NCBI RefSeq assembly: GCF_036226745.1
Contig: NZ_CP109013.1
Coordinates: 496,001-560,000, forward strand
Origin: Streptomyces sp. NBC_00683
GTDB lineage: Bacteria; Actinomycetota; Actinomycetes; Streptomycetales; Streptomycetaceae
Direction of reading: 5' to 3'
Length of the DNA: 64,000 nt
This document shows positions 40,877-49,679 of the stretch, piece by piece. Each line of letters starts with the position of its first letter. Positions within the stretch are counted from its first letter, which is position 1. The position numbers and the translations under genes were made by a program. The notes under the pieces were generated by a model, which ran no database searches, had not been told where the DNA came from, and saw only the letters and a list, made by a program, of their open reading frames with translations.

Positions 40877-42238
40877 ATGACACGCCCCGTCCGCGTCGCC
40901 ATCGTCGGAGCCGGTCCTGCCGGAATCTACGCAGCGGACGCGCTGCTCAAATCCGAGGCCGCCCAGGACCCGGGTGTATCGATCGACCTGTTCGAGCGCA
41001 TGCCCGCCCCCTTCGGCCTGATCCGGTACGGCGTGGCCCCGGACCACCCGCGGATCAAGGGCATCGTGAAGGCCCTGCACCAGGTCCTGGACAAGCCGCA
41101 GCTGCGGCTGTTCGGCAACGTCGACTACCCCAACGACATCGGCCTGGACGACCTGCGGAGCTTCTACGACGCGGTGATCTTCTCCACGGGCGCCGACGCG
41201 GACCGCGCCCTGGACATACCGGGGATCGAGCTCGACGGCTCCTACGGCGCCGCCGACTTCGTCGCCTGGTACGACGGACACCCCGAGGTGCCGCGCACCT
41301 GGCCCCTGGAGGCCGAGAAGGTCGCCGTGCTGGGCGTGGGCAACGTGGCCCTCGACGTGGCGCGCATGCTCGCCAAGACGGCGGACGAGCTGCTCCCCAC
41401 GGAGATCCCCGCGAATGTGTACGAGGGCCTCAAGGCGAACAAGGCGCTCGAGGTGCACGTGTTCGGGCGACGGGGTCCGGCCCAGGCCAAGTTCAGCCCG
41501 ATGGAGCTGCGCGAGCTGGACCACTCCCCCAACATCGAGGTCATCGTCAACCCCGAGGACATCGACTACGACGACGGCTCGATCGCGACCCGGCGGGAGA
41601 ACAAGCAGGCCAACATGGTCGCCTCCACGCTGGAGAACTGGGCGATCCGGGACGCGGGCGACCGTCCGCACAAGCTGTTCCTCCACTTCTTCGAGTCCCC
41701 GGTGGAGGTCCTGGGCGAGGACGGCCGCGTCGCCGCCCTGCGTACCGAGCGGACCGAGCTGGACGGCACCGGCAACGTCCGGGGCACGGGCAGCTTCACC
41801 GACTGGGACGTGCAGAGCGTCTACCGCGCGGTCGGCTACTACTCGGAGGAGCTGCCGAAGCTGCCGTTCGACGTGGCCTCCGGTACCGTCCCGCACGCCG
41901 CGGGACGGGTCCTGAGCGGTGAGGAGCCGATGGCCTCGGTGTACGTCACCGGGTGGATCAAGCGTGGTCCGATCGGCCTGATCGGGCACACCAAGGGCGA
42001 TGCGAACGAGACGGTCGCCTGCCTCCTGGAGGACCACACCGCCGGACGGCTGCCCGCCCCCGAGCAGCCCGAGCCCGATGCGGTCGTCGAATTCCTGGAG
42101 CAGCGCGGCGTCCGCTACACCACCCGCGAGGGCTGGCACCGCCTGGACGCCCACGAGCAGGCGCTCGGAGCGGAGCAGGGCCGCGAGCGGATCAAGGTCG
42201 TCGAGCGCGCCGCCATGCTGGACGCGTCCGGCGCCTGA
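40877..42238 (+). CDS. Ferredoxin-NADP+ reductase, adrenodoxin-reductase type (FprA-like)
   Basis: The 453 aa flavoprotein has VAIVGAGPAGIYAADALL at ~6-23 (FAD), RMPAPFGLIRYGVAPDHPRIKG (~42-63, a hallmark of this type), the NADP motif VAVLGVGNVALDVARML near 148-164 and VTGWIKRGPIGLIGHTKGDA near 358-377. It passes electrons between NADPH and ferredoxins that feed P450s and other oxidases. AAAGGA precedes the ATG. A strong hairpin follows the stop. Confidence 0.93.
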   Translation: MTRPVRVAIVGAGPAGIYAADALLKSEAAQDPGVSIDLFERMPAPFGLIRYGVAPDHPRIKGIVKALHQVLDKPQLRLFGNVDYPNDIGLDDLRSFYDAVIFSTGADADRALDIPGIELDGSYGAADFVAWYDGHPEVPRTWPLEAEKVAVLGVGNVALDVARMLAKTADELLPTEIPANVYEGLKANKALEVHVFGRRGPAQAKFSPMELRELDHSPNIEVIVNPEDIDYDDGSIATRRENKQANMVASTLENWAIRDAGDRPHKLFLHFFESPVEVLGEDGRVAALRTERTELDGTGNVRGTGSFTDWDVQSVYRAVGYYSEELPKLPFDVASGTVPHAAGRVLSGEEPMASVYVTGWIKRGPIGLIGHTKGDANETVACLLEDHTAGRLPAPEQPEPDAVVEFLEQRGVRYTTREGWHRLDAHEQALGAEQGRERIKVVERAAMLDASGA

Positions 42239-42250
42239 CAGCGAGCAGTG

Positions 42251-42284
42251 CGCCCCCGGAGCTCCTCGGCGAGCTCCGGGGGCG
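42251..42284 (+). terminator. Terminator hairpin after the ferredoxin reductase gene
   Basis: Arms 42251-42264 and 42271-42284 (CGCCCCCGGAGCTC and its complement) form a perfect 14-bp stem with a 6-nt loop, 13 bp after the stop codon. Confidence 0.8.
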
Positions 42285-42358
42285 CGGTGCTGTCCGGTCG
42301 CTCCAGCCCTTACCGGCTGTTGCCGAACGGGACCGCCCCGAGCCCTTAGACTCGGCGA

Positions 42359-42979
42359 ATGGCGAAGTATTTCGACGTACATCCCGAGAATCCCCAGCGA
42401 CGCACCGTCAGCAGCGTGGCCGACAGCATCCGGTCCGGTGCGCTCGTCGCGTACCCGACGGACTCCTGCTACGCCCTGGGCTGCCAGTTGGGCAGTCGCG
42501 ACGGCATCGGGCGGATCCGGTCGATCCGGAATCTCGACGATCGCCACCACTTCACCCTGGTGTGCCAGAACTTCGCACAGCTGGGCCAGTTCGTACAGAT
42601 CGACAACGACGTCTTCCGCGCCATCAAGGCGGCGACCCCCGGCAGTTACACCTTCATCCTCCCCGCCACCAAAGAGGTGCCGCGGCAGTTGCTGCACCCG
42701 AAGAAGAAGACGGTCGGCGTCCGGATTCCCGACCACGCCGTCGCTCAGGCGCTCCTCGCCGAACTCGGTGAGCCGCTGCTCTCCAGCACGCTGCTCCTGC
42801 CCGACGAGGAGGAGCCGATGACGCAGGGCTGGGAGATCAAGGAACGCCTCGACCACGTGGTGGACGTCGTGCTCGACTCCGGCGACTGCGGCACCGAGCC
42901 GACCACGGTCATCGACTTCTCGAACGGCGAACTCGAGATCGTACGCCGCGGAGCGGGTGACACCGCGCGGTTCGAGTAG
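42359..42979 (+). CDS. YciO/YrdC/Sua5-family protein
   Basis: The 206 aa protein matches the YrdC fold: GALVAYPTDSCYALGCQLG near 28-46, IRNLDDRHHFTLVC, PGSYTFILPATKEVPRQLLHPKKKTVGVRIPDH. True Sua5/TsaC enzymes make threonylcarbamoyl-AMP for tRNA t6A; the K-R-x-x-x pattern here is closer to the YciO branch, whose role is less clear. Stand-alone gene between a terminator and a converging oxidoreductase gene. Confidence 0.88.
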   Translation: MAKYFDVHPENPQRRTVSSVADSIRSGALVAYPTDSCYALGCQLGSRDGIGRIRSIRNLDDRHHFTLVCQNFAQLGQFVQIDNDVFRAIKAATPGSYTFILPATKEVPRQLLHPKKKTVGVRIPDHAVAQALLAELGEPLLSSTLLLPDEEEPMTQGWEIKERLDHVVDVVLDSGDCGTEPTTVIDFSNGELEIVRRGAGDTARFE

Positions 42980-42994
42980 CCCTCGACACCCCGG

Positions 42995-44047
42995 TCACTC
43001 CGCACTGCCGGCGGTCCCGCCGGCAGGCGCGGTGCCCGTCCCGCTCAGCCCTGCTGTCCGCGCGAGCCGTCGCAGCGAGTCCTCGAGAGCCTCACGGTCG
43101 TACGTGCTCGTGGTGACCAGCACTTCGTCCGCGCCCGTCTCCTTGATGACCAGCTCGAGTTCGGACGCGACCGTCTCCTCCGTGCCCGCGAGGTGGCCGC
43201 GCATCCCGCTCTCGAACAGCCTCCGCTCCTTCTCGGTCATCGCCAGTTGCTCGATCCGCTCGGCCGGGGCGAGCGGCGGGAACGTGCCGTGGGTGCGCGC
43301 GTACGCCATGGACCAGGCCTCGGGGACCAGGAGCCGCCTGGCTGCCTCGGCCGTCCCGGCGACAGCGATCGTCCCCGCCACGACCACGTACGGTTCCCGG
43401 GCCCAGGCCGAGGGCCGGAACTCCCTGCGGTAGACGTCGACCGCGTGCAGCAGCTTCTCCCGGCCACGCAGGTCGCCCACCACCAGGGGCAGCCCGGCCG
43501 CAGCGGCGATCGACGCACCCTCGCCGGTCGCGAGGACGTACGGGGGTATGCGCAGCCCCTCGGCGGGCCGGGCGTGCACCTGGGGATGGGCCTGCTGGGT
43601 GCCGTCCAGCCAGCCGAGGAGTTCGGAGAGCTGCCCCGCGAAGTCGTCGGCGTCCTGCTTGTCCCGGCCCAGTGCCCTGCGGATGCCGTCGGTGAAGCCG
43701 ACCGAGCGCCCGAGCCCCATGTCGATCCGCCCGGGGAACAGCGAGGCGAGCACGCCGAACTGCTCGGCGACGACGAACGGCTGGTGGTTGGGGAGCATCA
43801 CTCCGCCCGTGCCCACACGGATGACGGAGGTGGCGGCCGCGACGGCGGCGGCCAGGACGGTAGGCGCGGATCCGGCCACGCCCGGCACGCTGTGGTGCTC
43901 CGAAACCCAGAAACGGTGAAATCCGAGAGATTCGACCACTCCGGCCAGCCGGACGGTGTCGCGCAGCGCCTGCGGACCGTCGTGTCCCTCCCGGGTGCGG
44001 GAGCGGTCCAGGAACGAGAAGCGGGTCGCTGCGATCGAAGGGCTCAC
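42995..44047 (-). CDS. Luciferase-like (LLM) flavin-dependent oxidoreductase
   Basis: The 350 aa TIM-barrel protein shows LGFHRFWVSEHHSVPGVAG near 41-59, VGTGGVMLPNHQPFVVAEQFG near 78-98 and a MGLGRSVGFT motif: the single-component LLM group (FMN or F420 dependent, MsnO8-like). Substrate unknown. GTG start at 44047. The C-terminus is Gly/Ala/Thr-rich. It lies just downstream of the catabolic operon's terminator but is oriented the same way. Confidence 0.9.
   Translation of the reverse strand: MSPSIAATRFSFLDRSRTREGHDGPQALRDTVRLAGVVESLGFHRFWVSEHHSVPGVAGSAPTVLAAAVAAATSVIRVGTGGVMLPNHQPFVVAEQFGVLASLFPGRIDMGLGRSVGFTDGIRRALGRDKQDADDFAGQLSELLGWLDGTQQAHPQVHARPAEGLRIPPYVLATGEGASIAAAAGLPLVVGDLRGREKLLHAVDVYRREFRPSAWAREPYVVVAGTIAVAGTAEAARRLLVPEAWSMAYARTHGTFPPLAPAERIEQLAMTEKERRLFESGMRGHLAGTEETVASELELVIKETGADEVLVTTSTYDREALEDSLRRLARTAGLSGTGTAPAGGTAGSAE
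43005..43026. terminator. Bidirectional hairpin between converging genes
   Basis: CTGCCGGCGG and CCGCCGGCAG pair perfectly around TC. The element lies 26 bp after the YciO-like stop and inside the last codons of the luciferase-like gene, so it could terminate the plus-strand transcript. Confidence 0.45.
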
Positions 44048-44171
44048 GCATGATTCAACGCTCGCGGCCCAGCAGGATTCCCGTACGGCGAGACCGACGC
44101 GACCCGGGGGCCCTGGCCACCCAGCAGACGCGAAGTCCGTCGAGTTCTGAGAACCGGGCCCGAGCAGCGGA

Positions 44172-44211
44172 GGGCCGGGTGCGCGGTCGTCACACCCGTC
44201 GCGCCCGGCCC
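44172..44211 (-). terminator. Candidate terminator of the catabolic operon
   Basis: GGGCCGGGTGCG (44172-44183) pairs with CGCGCCCGGCCC (44200-44211) over 12 bp with one G-U pair and a 16-nt loop, 20 bp beyond the stop of the Rieske oxygenase gene. Confidence 0.5.
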
Positions 44212-44230
44212 GGCTCCTGTCGCGGCAGGC

Positions 44231-45247
44231 TCAGGCGCCCGCCGACGACTGTGCCTCGGCCGCCGCGCGGTACAGCCGGCGCAGCCGCACCACACCCAGA
44301 TCGTGCTGGTAGAGGTTCTCCTGCTGATCGGCGTCGGCCGGCATGGCCTCCAGCATGACGCGGTCCTGCTCCAGGACCTCCCAGTGGCGCTTCTCGATCA
44401 GCGTCCGGTAGAGGAAGCGCCAGGACGCGCGCTGCCAGTCCTCGACCCGGCGGTAGCGCCAGAAGAAGACGCCGCTGCGCCGCTCGTCCACCGGGCAGAC
44501 CATGCCCACGATCCCGAACGGTCCGCCGGGACCGGCCGACGGCGGGTAGGGGATGGACAGGTCGACCCAGTCCACGCCGGTGCGGCAGAGCTCCACCCAG
44601 TCGAAGTTGACGCCGCGCTGGTCGGTCTTCTCGAAGAAGTAGCCGCGCCCGGTCTCCCGGATGCGGAACTTGGCCGTCGTGTCACCGTCGAACATCGTGT
44701 GCGAATCGTGGTGGAGGAAGGCGCCGTGCATCGGGTCGAGGAGGTTCTCCACGGCGTAGCGCCACGGTGATTCCCACTCCGCGTAGCACAGGAACGCGTC
44801 CACCCCGGGGTCCGTCAGCGGTTCCGGGAGTGTCAGTTCGGCCGGCTCCGGGTGCTCCTCGTCGCCGAAGTAGGCAAGGATCGCACCCGCGACCTCGCGC
44901 ACCGGGAGCGAGGTGACCAGCTTCTTGCCTTCCAGGCTGCAGCCCGGCAGACCCGGAACGGAGGAGACCGTCCCGTCGGACTGGACCTCGACGCCGTGGT
45001 ACCAGCAGGCGACCCGGTCGCCGAGGTGCTTGCCGAGCGACAGGGGTGCGCCGCGGTGCGGGCAGCGGTCGGCGAGCATGGACAGGGCGCCGTCGGAGCG
45101 GCGGAACAGCAGCCACTGCTCGCCGAGCGCGGTCACCTTGCGCATCGCGCCGGGGGCGACGAAGTGCGAGGGGACGACGGGGTGCCACTGGTTGCGCAGG
45201 CCGGTGGCGTAGATGTGGTCCGCCGTGGCGGAGGACGTCAGCGTCAT
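44231..45247 (-). CDS. Rieske non-heme iron ring-hydroxylating oxygenase, terminal component
   Basis: The 338 aa protein has a Rieske centre C62-x-H64...C81-x2-H84 (CPHRGAPL, CWYHG) and the mononuclear iron motif D171-x2-H174-x4-H179 (DPMHGAFLHH). Its length and lack of a beta subunit fit the phthalate/vanillate-demethylase class of alpha-only oxygenases, which hydroxylate or demethylate aromatic acids. Electrons would come from the PDR reductase encoded two genes upstream. GGGAG precedes the ATG; 2 bp follow the small upstream gene. Confidence 0.92.
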   Translation of the reverse strand: MTLTSSATADHIYATGLRNQWHPVVPSHFVAPGAMRKVTALGEQWLLFRRSDGALSMLADRCPHRGAPLSLGKHLGDRVACWYHGVEVQSDGTVSSVPGLPGCSLEGKKLVTSLPVREVAGAILAYFGDEEHPEPAELTLPEPLTDPGVDAFLCYAEWESPWRYAVENLLDPMHGAFLHHDSHTMFDGDTTAKFRIRETGRGYFFEKTDQRGVNFDWVELCRTGVDWVDLSIPYPPSAGPGGPFGIVGMVCPVDERRSGVFFWRYRRVEDWQRASWRFLYRTLIEKRHWEVLEQDRVMLEAMPADADQQENLYQHDLGVVRLRRLYRAAAEAQSSAGA

Positions 45248-45249
45248 GG

Positions 45250-45474
45250 TCAGGCTCCCAGTCGGTTCATCTCGGCACGGAAGGATTCCTCGGTCCACGG
45301 TGTGCCGTCGCCGGCGTGGACCTGGCGGGCGTTGAGTCCACGCACCACGTCGGCCAGCTCGTGGCCCTCCTCGGTGAAGACCTCCTCGAGGGTCGCGGCG
45401 AGCTTGTACTCGTACGGGGTGGGCTCGTGCGTACGGGACTGATGGATGTCGAGGTAAGGCCAGGTGTCGGTCAC
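45250..45474 (-). CDS. Small helical protein paired with the Rieske oxygenase
   Basis: The 74 aa protein starts TDTWPYLDIHQSRTHEPTPY and continues with helices (EYKLAATLEEVFTEEGHELA, VVRGLNARQVHAGDG, TPWTEESFRAEMNRLG). The last part resembles the helix-turn-helix found in serine recombinases (LNARQVHAGDGTPWT), and such small proteins recur beside Rieske oxygenases. A structural or regulatory role for the oxygenase is possible. GTG start with CAGGAG at 5 bases. Confidence 0.75.
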   Translation of the reverse strand: MTDTWPYLDIHQSRTHEPTPYEYKLAATLEEVFTEEGHELADVVRGLNARQVHAGDGTPWTEESFRAEMNRLGA

Positions 45475-45503
45475 GGTGTCTCCTGAAAGTGCGGGGGAAG
45501 GTG

Positions 45504-46442
45504 TCACAGGTCGAGGACGAGCCGGCTCCGTGAGGCGCACCGCGAGACGCAGATCATCATCGTGGCGCAGGTGGCACGTTCGGCCTCGCTGAGCAGGAAG
45601 TCGCGGTGGTCGGGGGTGCCCTCGATCACCCGGGTCTCGCAGGACCCGCAGATGCCGTCGCGGCACGAATGCGGTGCGTCGATCCCGGCAGCCTCGACGG
45701 CGTCGAGGATGGAGGTGTCGGCGCCGACGGTGAGGGTCACGCCCGAGGTGCGGCACTCCACCTCGAACTCCTCGTCGTCACCGGTGCGTTCCACGGTCGG
45801 CGCGGCGAACCGCTCCAGGCGCAGCCGGTCCTCGGGGCAGCGTGCCTCGACGGCCGCGAGCAGGGGCTCGGGACCGCAGGAGTACACCAGCGTGCCCTCG
45901 GGCAGCTGTGCGAGCGCGGCATCCAGATCGATGTGACCCAGCTCGTCCTGCGGGACGAGCGTGACATCACCGCCGAGCGCGGCGAGTTCCGAGGTGAACG
46001 CCATCGACGCCCGCCCCCTGCCTCCGTAGACCATCCGCCAGGCGGTCCCCCTGCGGGCCGCCTCCCCGGCCATCGCCAGCAGCGGAGTGATCCCGATGCC
46101 TCCGGCGACGAACAGGTAGGCGTCGGCGTCCTCCAGTGCGAAGTGGTTGCGCGGCTCGGAGACCGTGACCGGCTGCCCGGGGCGCAGCTGTGTGTGCACG
46201 AACCTCGAACCGCCCCGTGAGGCTGGCTCGTTGAGCACACCGATGCGGTAGACGTCCGGCATGTTCGGGTCGCCGCACAGGCTGTACTGGCGTACCTGGC
46301 CCCCGACATGGACGTCGAGGTGCGCGCCGGGCGTCCAGGCGGGCAGGGGTTTGCCGTCGGGGTGGGTCAGTTCGACGGAGAGTACGCCCTCCGCCTCCCA
46401 GGTCATTCGATGGACGACCAGCTGCAGCGAATGCTCGCTCAT
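45504..46442 (-). CDS. PDR/vanillate-demethylase-type oxidoreductase (FMN, NAD, 2Fe-2S)
   Basis: The 312 aa protein has a flavin domain (RQYSLCGDP near 51-59), an NAD domain (FVAGGIGITPLLAMAG near 111-126, CGPEPLLAAVEA) and a C-terminal plant-type ferredoxin with CRDGICGSC...C (~263-300). This is the phthalate-dioxygenase-reductase layout, the natural partner of the Rieske oxygenase in the same operon. AAGGAGG precedes the ATG. All three cofactors appear intact. Confidence 0.93.
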   Translation of the reverse strand: MSEHSLQLVVHRMTWEAEGVLSVELTHPDGKPLPAWTPGAHLDVHVGGQVRQYSLCGDPNMPDVYRIGVLNEPASRGGSRFVHTQLRPGQPVTVSEPRNHFALEDADAYLFVAGGIGITPLLAMAGEAARRGTAWRMVYGGRGRASMAFTSELAALGGDVTLVPQDELGHIDLDAALAQLPEGTLVYSCGPEPLLAAVEARCPEDRLRLERFAAPTVERTGDDEEFEVECRTSGVTLTVGADTSILDAVEAAGIDAPHSCRDGICGSCETRVIEGTPDHRDFLLSEAERATCATMMICVSRCASRSRLVLDL

Positions 46443-46480
46443 GGCCTGTTGCCTCCTTACCGGCAGTACGCGCGACCGGG

Positions 46481-48106
46481 CTACTGGCCCGGGATCCTCA
46501 CGGGCGGGGTGAACGGGACCTTCATCGGGCCGAGTGCCGCCAGATCGACCTCGACGAGCGTCGGTCCTTCGGAGGCGATGGCCTCGCCGAGCACCGGGCC
46601 GGCGTGCTCCTCGGCGGCGATCCGCAGGTACGGCAATCCGCAGGCGCGGGCCAGCAGTTCGAAGTCGGGAGTGGCCAGGTCCACCCCGGAGCGGCGCTCG
46701 CTGTAGCGGTCCTGCATGTTGCGCAGCACTCCGTAGCCGGCGTCGTTGAAGACGATCAGCGTCAGCCGGGGCCGTTCCTGGGCGAGGGTGAGGAGCTCGC
46801 CCAGGTGGACGGCGAGTCCGCCGTCGCCGGCGATGACGACCGTGGGTGCGTCGGGCCGCGCGAGCGCCGCACCGATGCCCATGCCGAGCCCCTGTCCGAT
46901 GCCGCCGCCGCGCGGGAAGACGTTGTCCCGCGGGTCGTACATCTCCAGCAGCCTGTTGCCCCAGCTGCTGGAGGGGATCGTGACGTCGCGCGCCACGACC
47001 GCCTCGCGGGGCAGCGCCGCGCGGATCGCGTCGCAGATCGCGGCCTGGGGTCCGATGTTGTCGTGCAGGAGCGCCCGCACCTCGGTGCGTACGGCGCCCA
47101 CGCGGTCCGTCCAGCCGCTCTCCGCGGGCCGGGTGTGCGGCAGCAGGGCGGTCAGGGCGGCTGCGGCATCGCCGTGGAGCGCGTGGGTGGCGGGGTACAC
47201 CCGGCCCAGCGCGTCCTTGTCGATGTCGATCTGGATGTGCGCCCCGGGAAGTTCCAGCGTGTAGTCGGCTGTCTCGTTCGAGCGGAAGTGCGTGCCGATG
47301 GTGAGCAGCACGTCCGCGTCCGCGAGCAGGGCGCGGACCGCGGGGCTGGTGGCGAAGTTGCCGATGACCTGCTCGTGGTCCTCGGGCACGGCACCGCGAC
47401 CGGAGTTCGAGGTCAGCAGTCCCGCTCCGGTCGCCTCCAGGAGCCCGGCGAGCTCGCCGCCGGCGGTTGCGGCGCCGCCGCCCGCCCAGACCAGCGGGCG
47501 TCGGGCGGAGGCCAGGAGGGCGCCGGCCGCGGCCAGTTCGCTCTCCGTGGGAGCCGGTACGGCGGCTGCGGGGAGCTCGGCGGGCTCGTCGGTCTGCGCC
47601 GCGAACTGGAGGTCGATCGGCCACTCCACGCTCGCCGGTCCGCCCGGTGCGGTGAGCGCCGCGCGGGCCGCCTCGCGCAGGATGCGGCCCGCCTGCTCGG
47701 CGTCCGGCACACTCGCGGCGTGGGCGGAGACCGCCCTCAGCATGCCGAGCTGGTCCTTGGTCTCGTGGATGAATCCCCGTCCGCTGCCGAGGAATTCGCT
47801 CTCCACCTGGCCGGTGATGTGCAGGACGGAACTGCCGGCGCTGAGCGACTCGATCAGCGATCCGGCCGCGTTGCCGGCTCCCGTGCCGGTGGAGGTCAGT
47901 GCGCAGCCGAGGGTGCCGCGGGCACGTCCGTAGGCGTCGGCGGCGTTCACGGCGGACGCTTCGTGCCGCACGGGTACGAAACGCAGTTCGCGGTCGACGG
48001 CTTCGACGAGCGGCAGGTTGTGCACGCTGACGATGCCGAAGACGGTGTCGATGCCGAGTTCCCGCAGGACGGCGACGAGGAGATCGCCTCCGTTGTCGTA
48101 ACGCAT
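46481..48106 (-). CDS. Thiamine-diphosphate enzyme (acetolactate synthase / benzoylformate decarboxylase-like)
   Basis: The 541 aa protein has the Pyr domain with catalytic Glu49 (VRHEASAVNAADAYGRA), a central domain and a PP domain with the ThDP motif GDGGLAVHLGELLTLAQ...NDAGYG. Family members decarboxylate 2-oxo acids or ligate C2 units. In an aromatic catabolic operon, decarboxylation of an aryl 2-oxo acid or processing of a ring-cleavage 2-oxo product is likely. It starts 9 bp after the SDR stop. Confidence 0.9.
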   Translation of the reverse strand: MRYDNGGDLLVAVLRELGIDTVFGIVSVHNLPLVEAVDRELRFVPVRHEASAVNAADAYGRARGTLGCALTSTGTGAGNAAGSLIESLSAGSSVLHITGQVESEFLGSGRGFIHETKDQLGMLRAVSAHAASVPDAEQAGRILREAARAALTAPGGPASVEWPIDLQFAAQTDEPAELPAAAVPAPTESELAAAGALLASARRPLVWAGGGAATAGGELAGLLEATGAGLLTSNSGRGAVPEDHEQVIGNFATSPAVRALLADADVLLTIGTHFRSNETADYTLELPGAHIQIDIDKDALGRVYPATHALHGDAAAALTALLPHTRPAESGWTDRVGAVRTEVRALLHDNIGPQAAICDAIRAALPREAVVARDVTIPSSSWGNRLLEMYDPRDNVFPRGGGIGQGLGMGIGAALARPDAPTVVIAGDGGLAVHLGELLTLAQERPRLTLIVFNDAGYGVLRNMQDRYSERRSGVDLATPDFELLARACGLPYLRIAAEEHAGPVLGEAIASEGPTLVEVDLAALGPMKVPFTPPVRIPGQ

Positions 48107-48115
48107 GGTGTCTCC

Positions 48116-48904
48116 TCAGAGGATGGAGCGGCCGACGCCGCCGCAGACGTCGATGCTGGTGCCGGTGATGTACGAGGCGAGGGGCGAGAGCAGGGTGAGG
48201 ACGGCGAACGCGACCTCTTCGGCCCGGCCGAGCCGGCCGAGTGCTATGCCGCGGTCGGCGGCCAGTTCCGCCTGCCAGTCCTCGTAGCTCCTGCCGGAGT
48301 TGGCGGCCGCGTAGCGCCTCGTCCACTGGCCGGTGTCGATGAGGCCGAGGCAGACGGAGTTGACCCGGATGCCCTCGCCGGCGAGTTCGGCCGACAGGGA
48401 CTTGGAGAGGTTGAGGATGCCTGCCCGGGCGGCGCTCGTGGTGATCAGCCGGGGCTCGGGCTGCTTGGCGAGTACCGCGTTGATGTTGACGACGCTCGCC
48501 GCGCCGGAGGCGGCGAGGTGCGGGCGCGCGGCCTGCAGGGGATTGAGCACCCCGGCGAACTTCAGCTCCAGCTCGTCGCGCCAGTCCTCGGCGGTGGAGT
48601 CGTCGAGACCCTTCATCCGGGACTGACCGGCGTTGTTGACGAGTCCGTCGATGCCTCCGAACTCCTCGGCGGTGCGGCGGACGAAGTCGCGCACGGCGTC
48701 GGCGTCGCGGACGTCGCAGACTCCGGTCAGGAGGCGGTCGTGCCCGGTGCCGAGGTCGGCCGCCACCTTGGCGAGCCGGTCGGCGTCACGGCCGCAGGTG
48801 GCGACGCGGGCTCCCTCGTCGAGCAAAGCGCGGACCGTGGCCAGGCCGACGCCCGAGCTGCCGCCGGTGACCACAATGGTGCGGTCGGCGAGTCCCAGAT
48901 CCAT
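48116..48904 (-). CDS. SDR-fold protein with degenerate catalytic tetrad
   Basis: The 262 aa protein keeps the NAD-binding TGGSSGVGLA (~13-22) and LVNNAGQS motifs, but the catalytic positions read ELKFAG (Lys115 for Asn), NINAVLA (Ala for Ser) and TTSAARAG (Thr156 for Tyr, Arg160 for Lys). A normal SDR reaction is therefore unlikely; it may use other residues, act as a subunit with the adjacent intact SDR, or bind ligand. The rest of the fold, including SIDVCGGVGRS at the end, is intact, so this is not a pseudogene. Confidence 0.88.
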   Translation of the reverse strand: MDLGLADRTIVVTGGSSGVGLATVRALLDEGARVATCGRDADRLAKVAADLGTGHDRLLTGVCDVRDADAVRDFVRRTAEEFGGIDGLVNNAGQSRMKGLDDSTAEDWRDELELKFAGVLNPLQAARPHLAASGAASVVNINAVLAKQPEPRLITTSAARAGILNLSKSLSAELAGEGIRVNSVCLGLIDTGQWTRRYAAANSGRSYEDWQAELAADRGIALGRLGRAEEVAFAVLTLLSPLASYITGTSIDVCGGVGRSIL

Positions 48905-48923
48905 AACTCGTGTCTCCTGCAGT

Positions 48924-49679
48924 TCAGTTCATGGTGAAGCCGCCGTTGACGGCGATCACCTGTCCGGTCAGGTAGCGGGATTCCTCGCCGAGCAGGAAGG
49001 AGACGATCCCGGTGAGGTCGTCCGGCTGCTGCGGCCTGGAGATGGCCCGGTTCATGCGGTAGAGGTCGTGCCGTTCGGCGGGCACGGTCGCGGTCGCCTC
49101 GCACTCGGTGAGCCCGGGGGCGACCGCGTTCACGGTGATCCCCTTGTCTCCGAGCTCGCGTGCCATGGCCCGGGTGAGTGCGATGACCGCACCCTTGGAG
49201 GCGATGTAGTGGGCGAGGCGGGGGGATCCGTACAGCGCGGCGTCCGAGGCGATGTTGACGATCCGTCCCGGTGTCGCGAAGAGCGGGTACAGCGCCTTCG
49301 CCACCAGCCAGGGGCTGCGGGCGTTGACCGCCATCAGCCGGTCCCACACCTCGATGTCGATGTCCTGGAACTCCTTGCCGCCCACACCGTTGGCGAGGGC
49401 CGCGTTGTTGACCAGGCCGTACACGGGGCCGATCTCGCGTACGGCGGCGGCCAGCGCGGCCACCGAGTCGGGGTCGGCCACATCGCAGCGCACGAAGCGG
49501 GCGTCGATGCCTTCCGAGCACAGTTCCGCCACGGCGTGCTCGCCCCGTTCCCGTTCGAGTTCGGCGACGACGACCCGGAAGCCGTCGGCGCCGGCCCGGC
49601 GGGCCATGGCCAGTCCCAGGCCACGGCCCGCACCGGTGACGACGACAGTGCGTGCGTCGGCGGGGGGCTGGTCAGCCAC
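48924..49679 (-). CDS. Short-chain dehydrogenase/reductase
   Basis: The 251 aa classical SDR has VTGAGRGLGLAMA (~14-26), GLVNNAALAN, a Ser in NIASDAALYG and the intact HYIASKGA (Tyr-x3-Lys) near 160, ending TGQVIAVNGGFTMN. It should oxidise an alcohol or dihydrodiol with NAD(P). The start overlaps the cupin stop by 8 bp. A dihydrodiol dehydrogenase role after the Rieske oxygenase is a reasonable inference. Confidence 0.91.
   Translation of the reverse strand: MADQPPADARTVVVTGAGRGLGLAMARRAGADGFRVVVAELERERGEHAVAELCSEGIDARFVRCDVADPDSVAALAAAVREIGPVYGLVNNAALANGVGGKEFQDIDIEVWDRLMAVNARSPWLVAKALYPLFATPGRIVNIASDAALYGSPRLAHYIASKGAVIALTRAMARELGDKGITVNAVAPGLTECEATATVPAERHDLYRMNRAISRPQQPDDLTGIVSFLLGEESRYLTGQVIAVNGGFTMN

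Noticed and set aside
40868-42856. 662-residue minus-strand frame opposite the ferredoxin reductase
   Set aside because: Antisense shadow with Val/Leu/Gln/His-rich composition; crosses a terminator hairpin.
46604-48937. 777-residue plus-strand frame opposite the ThDP enzyme and SDR genes
   Set aside because: Gly/Val-rich antisense reading spanning two real genes.
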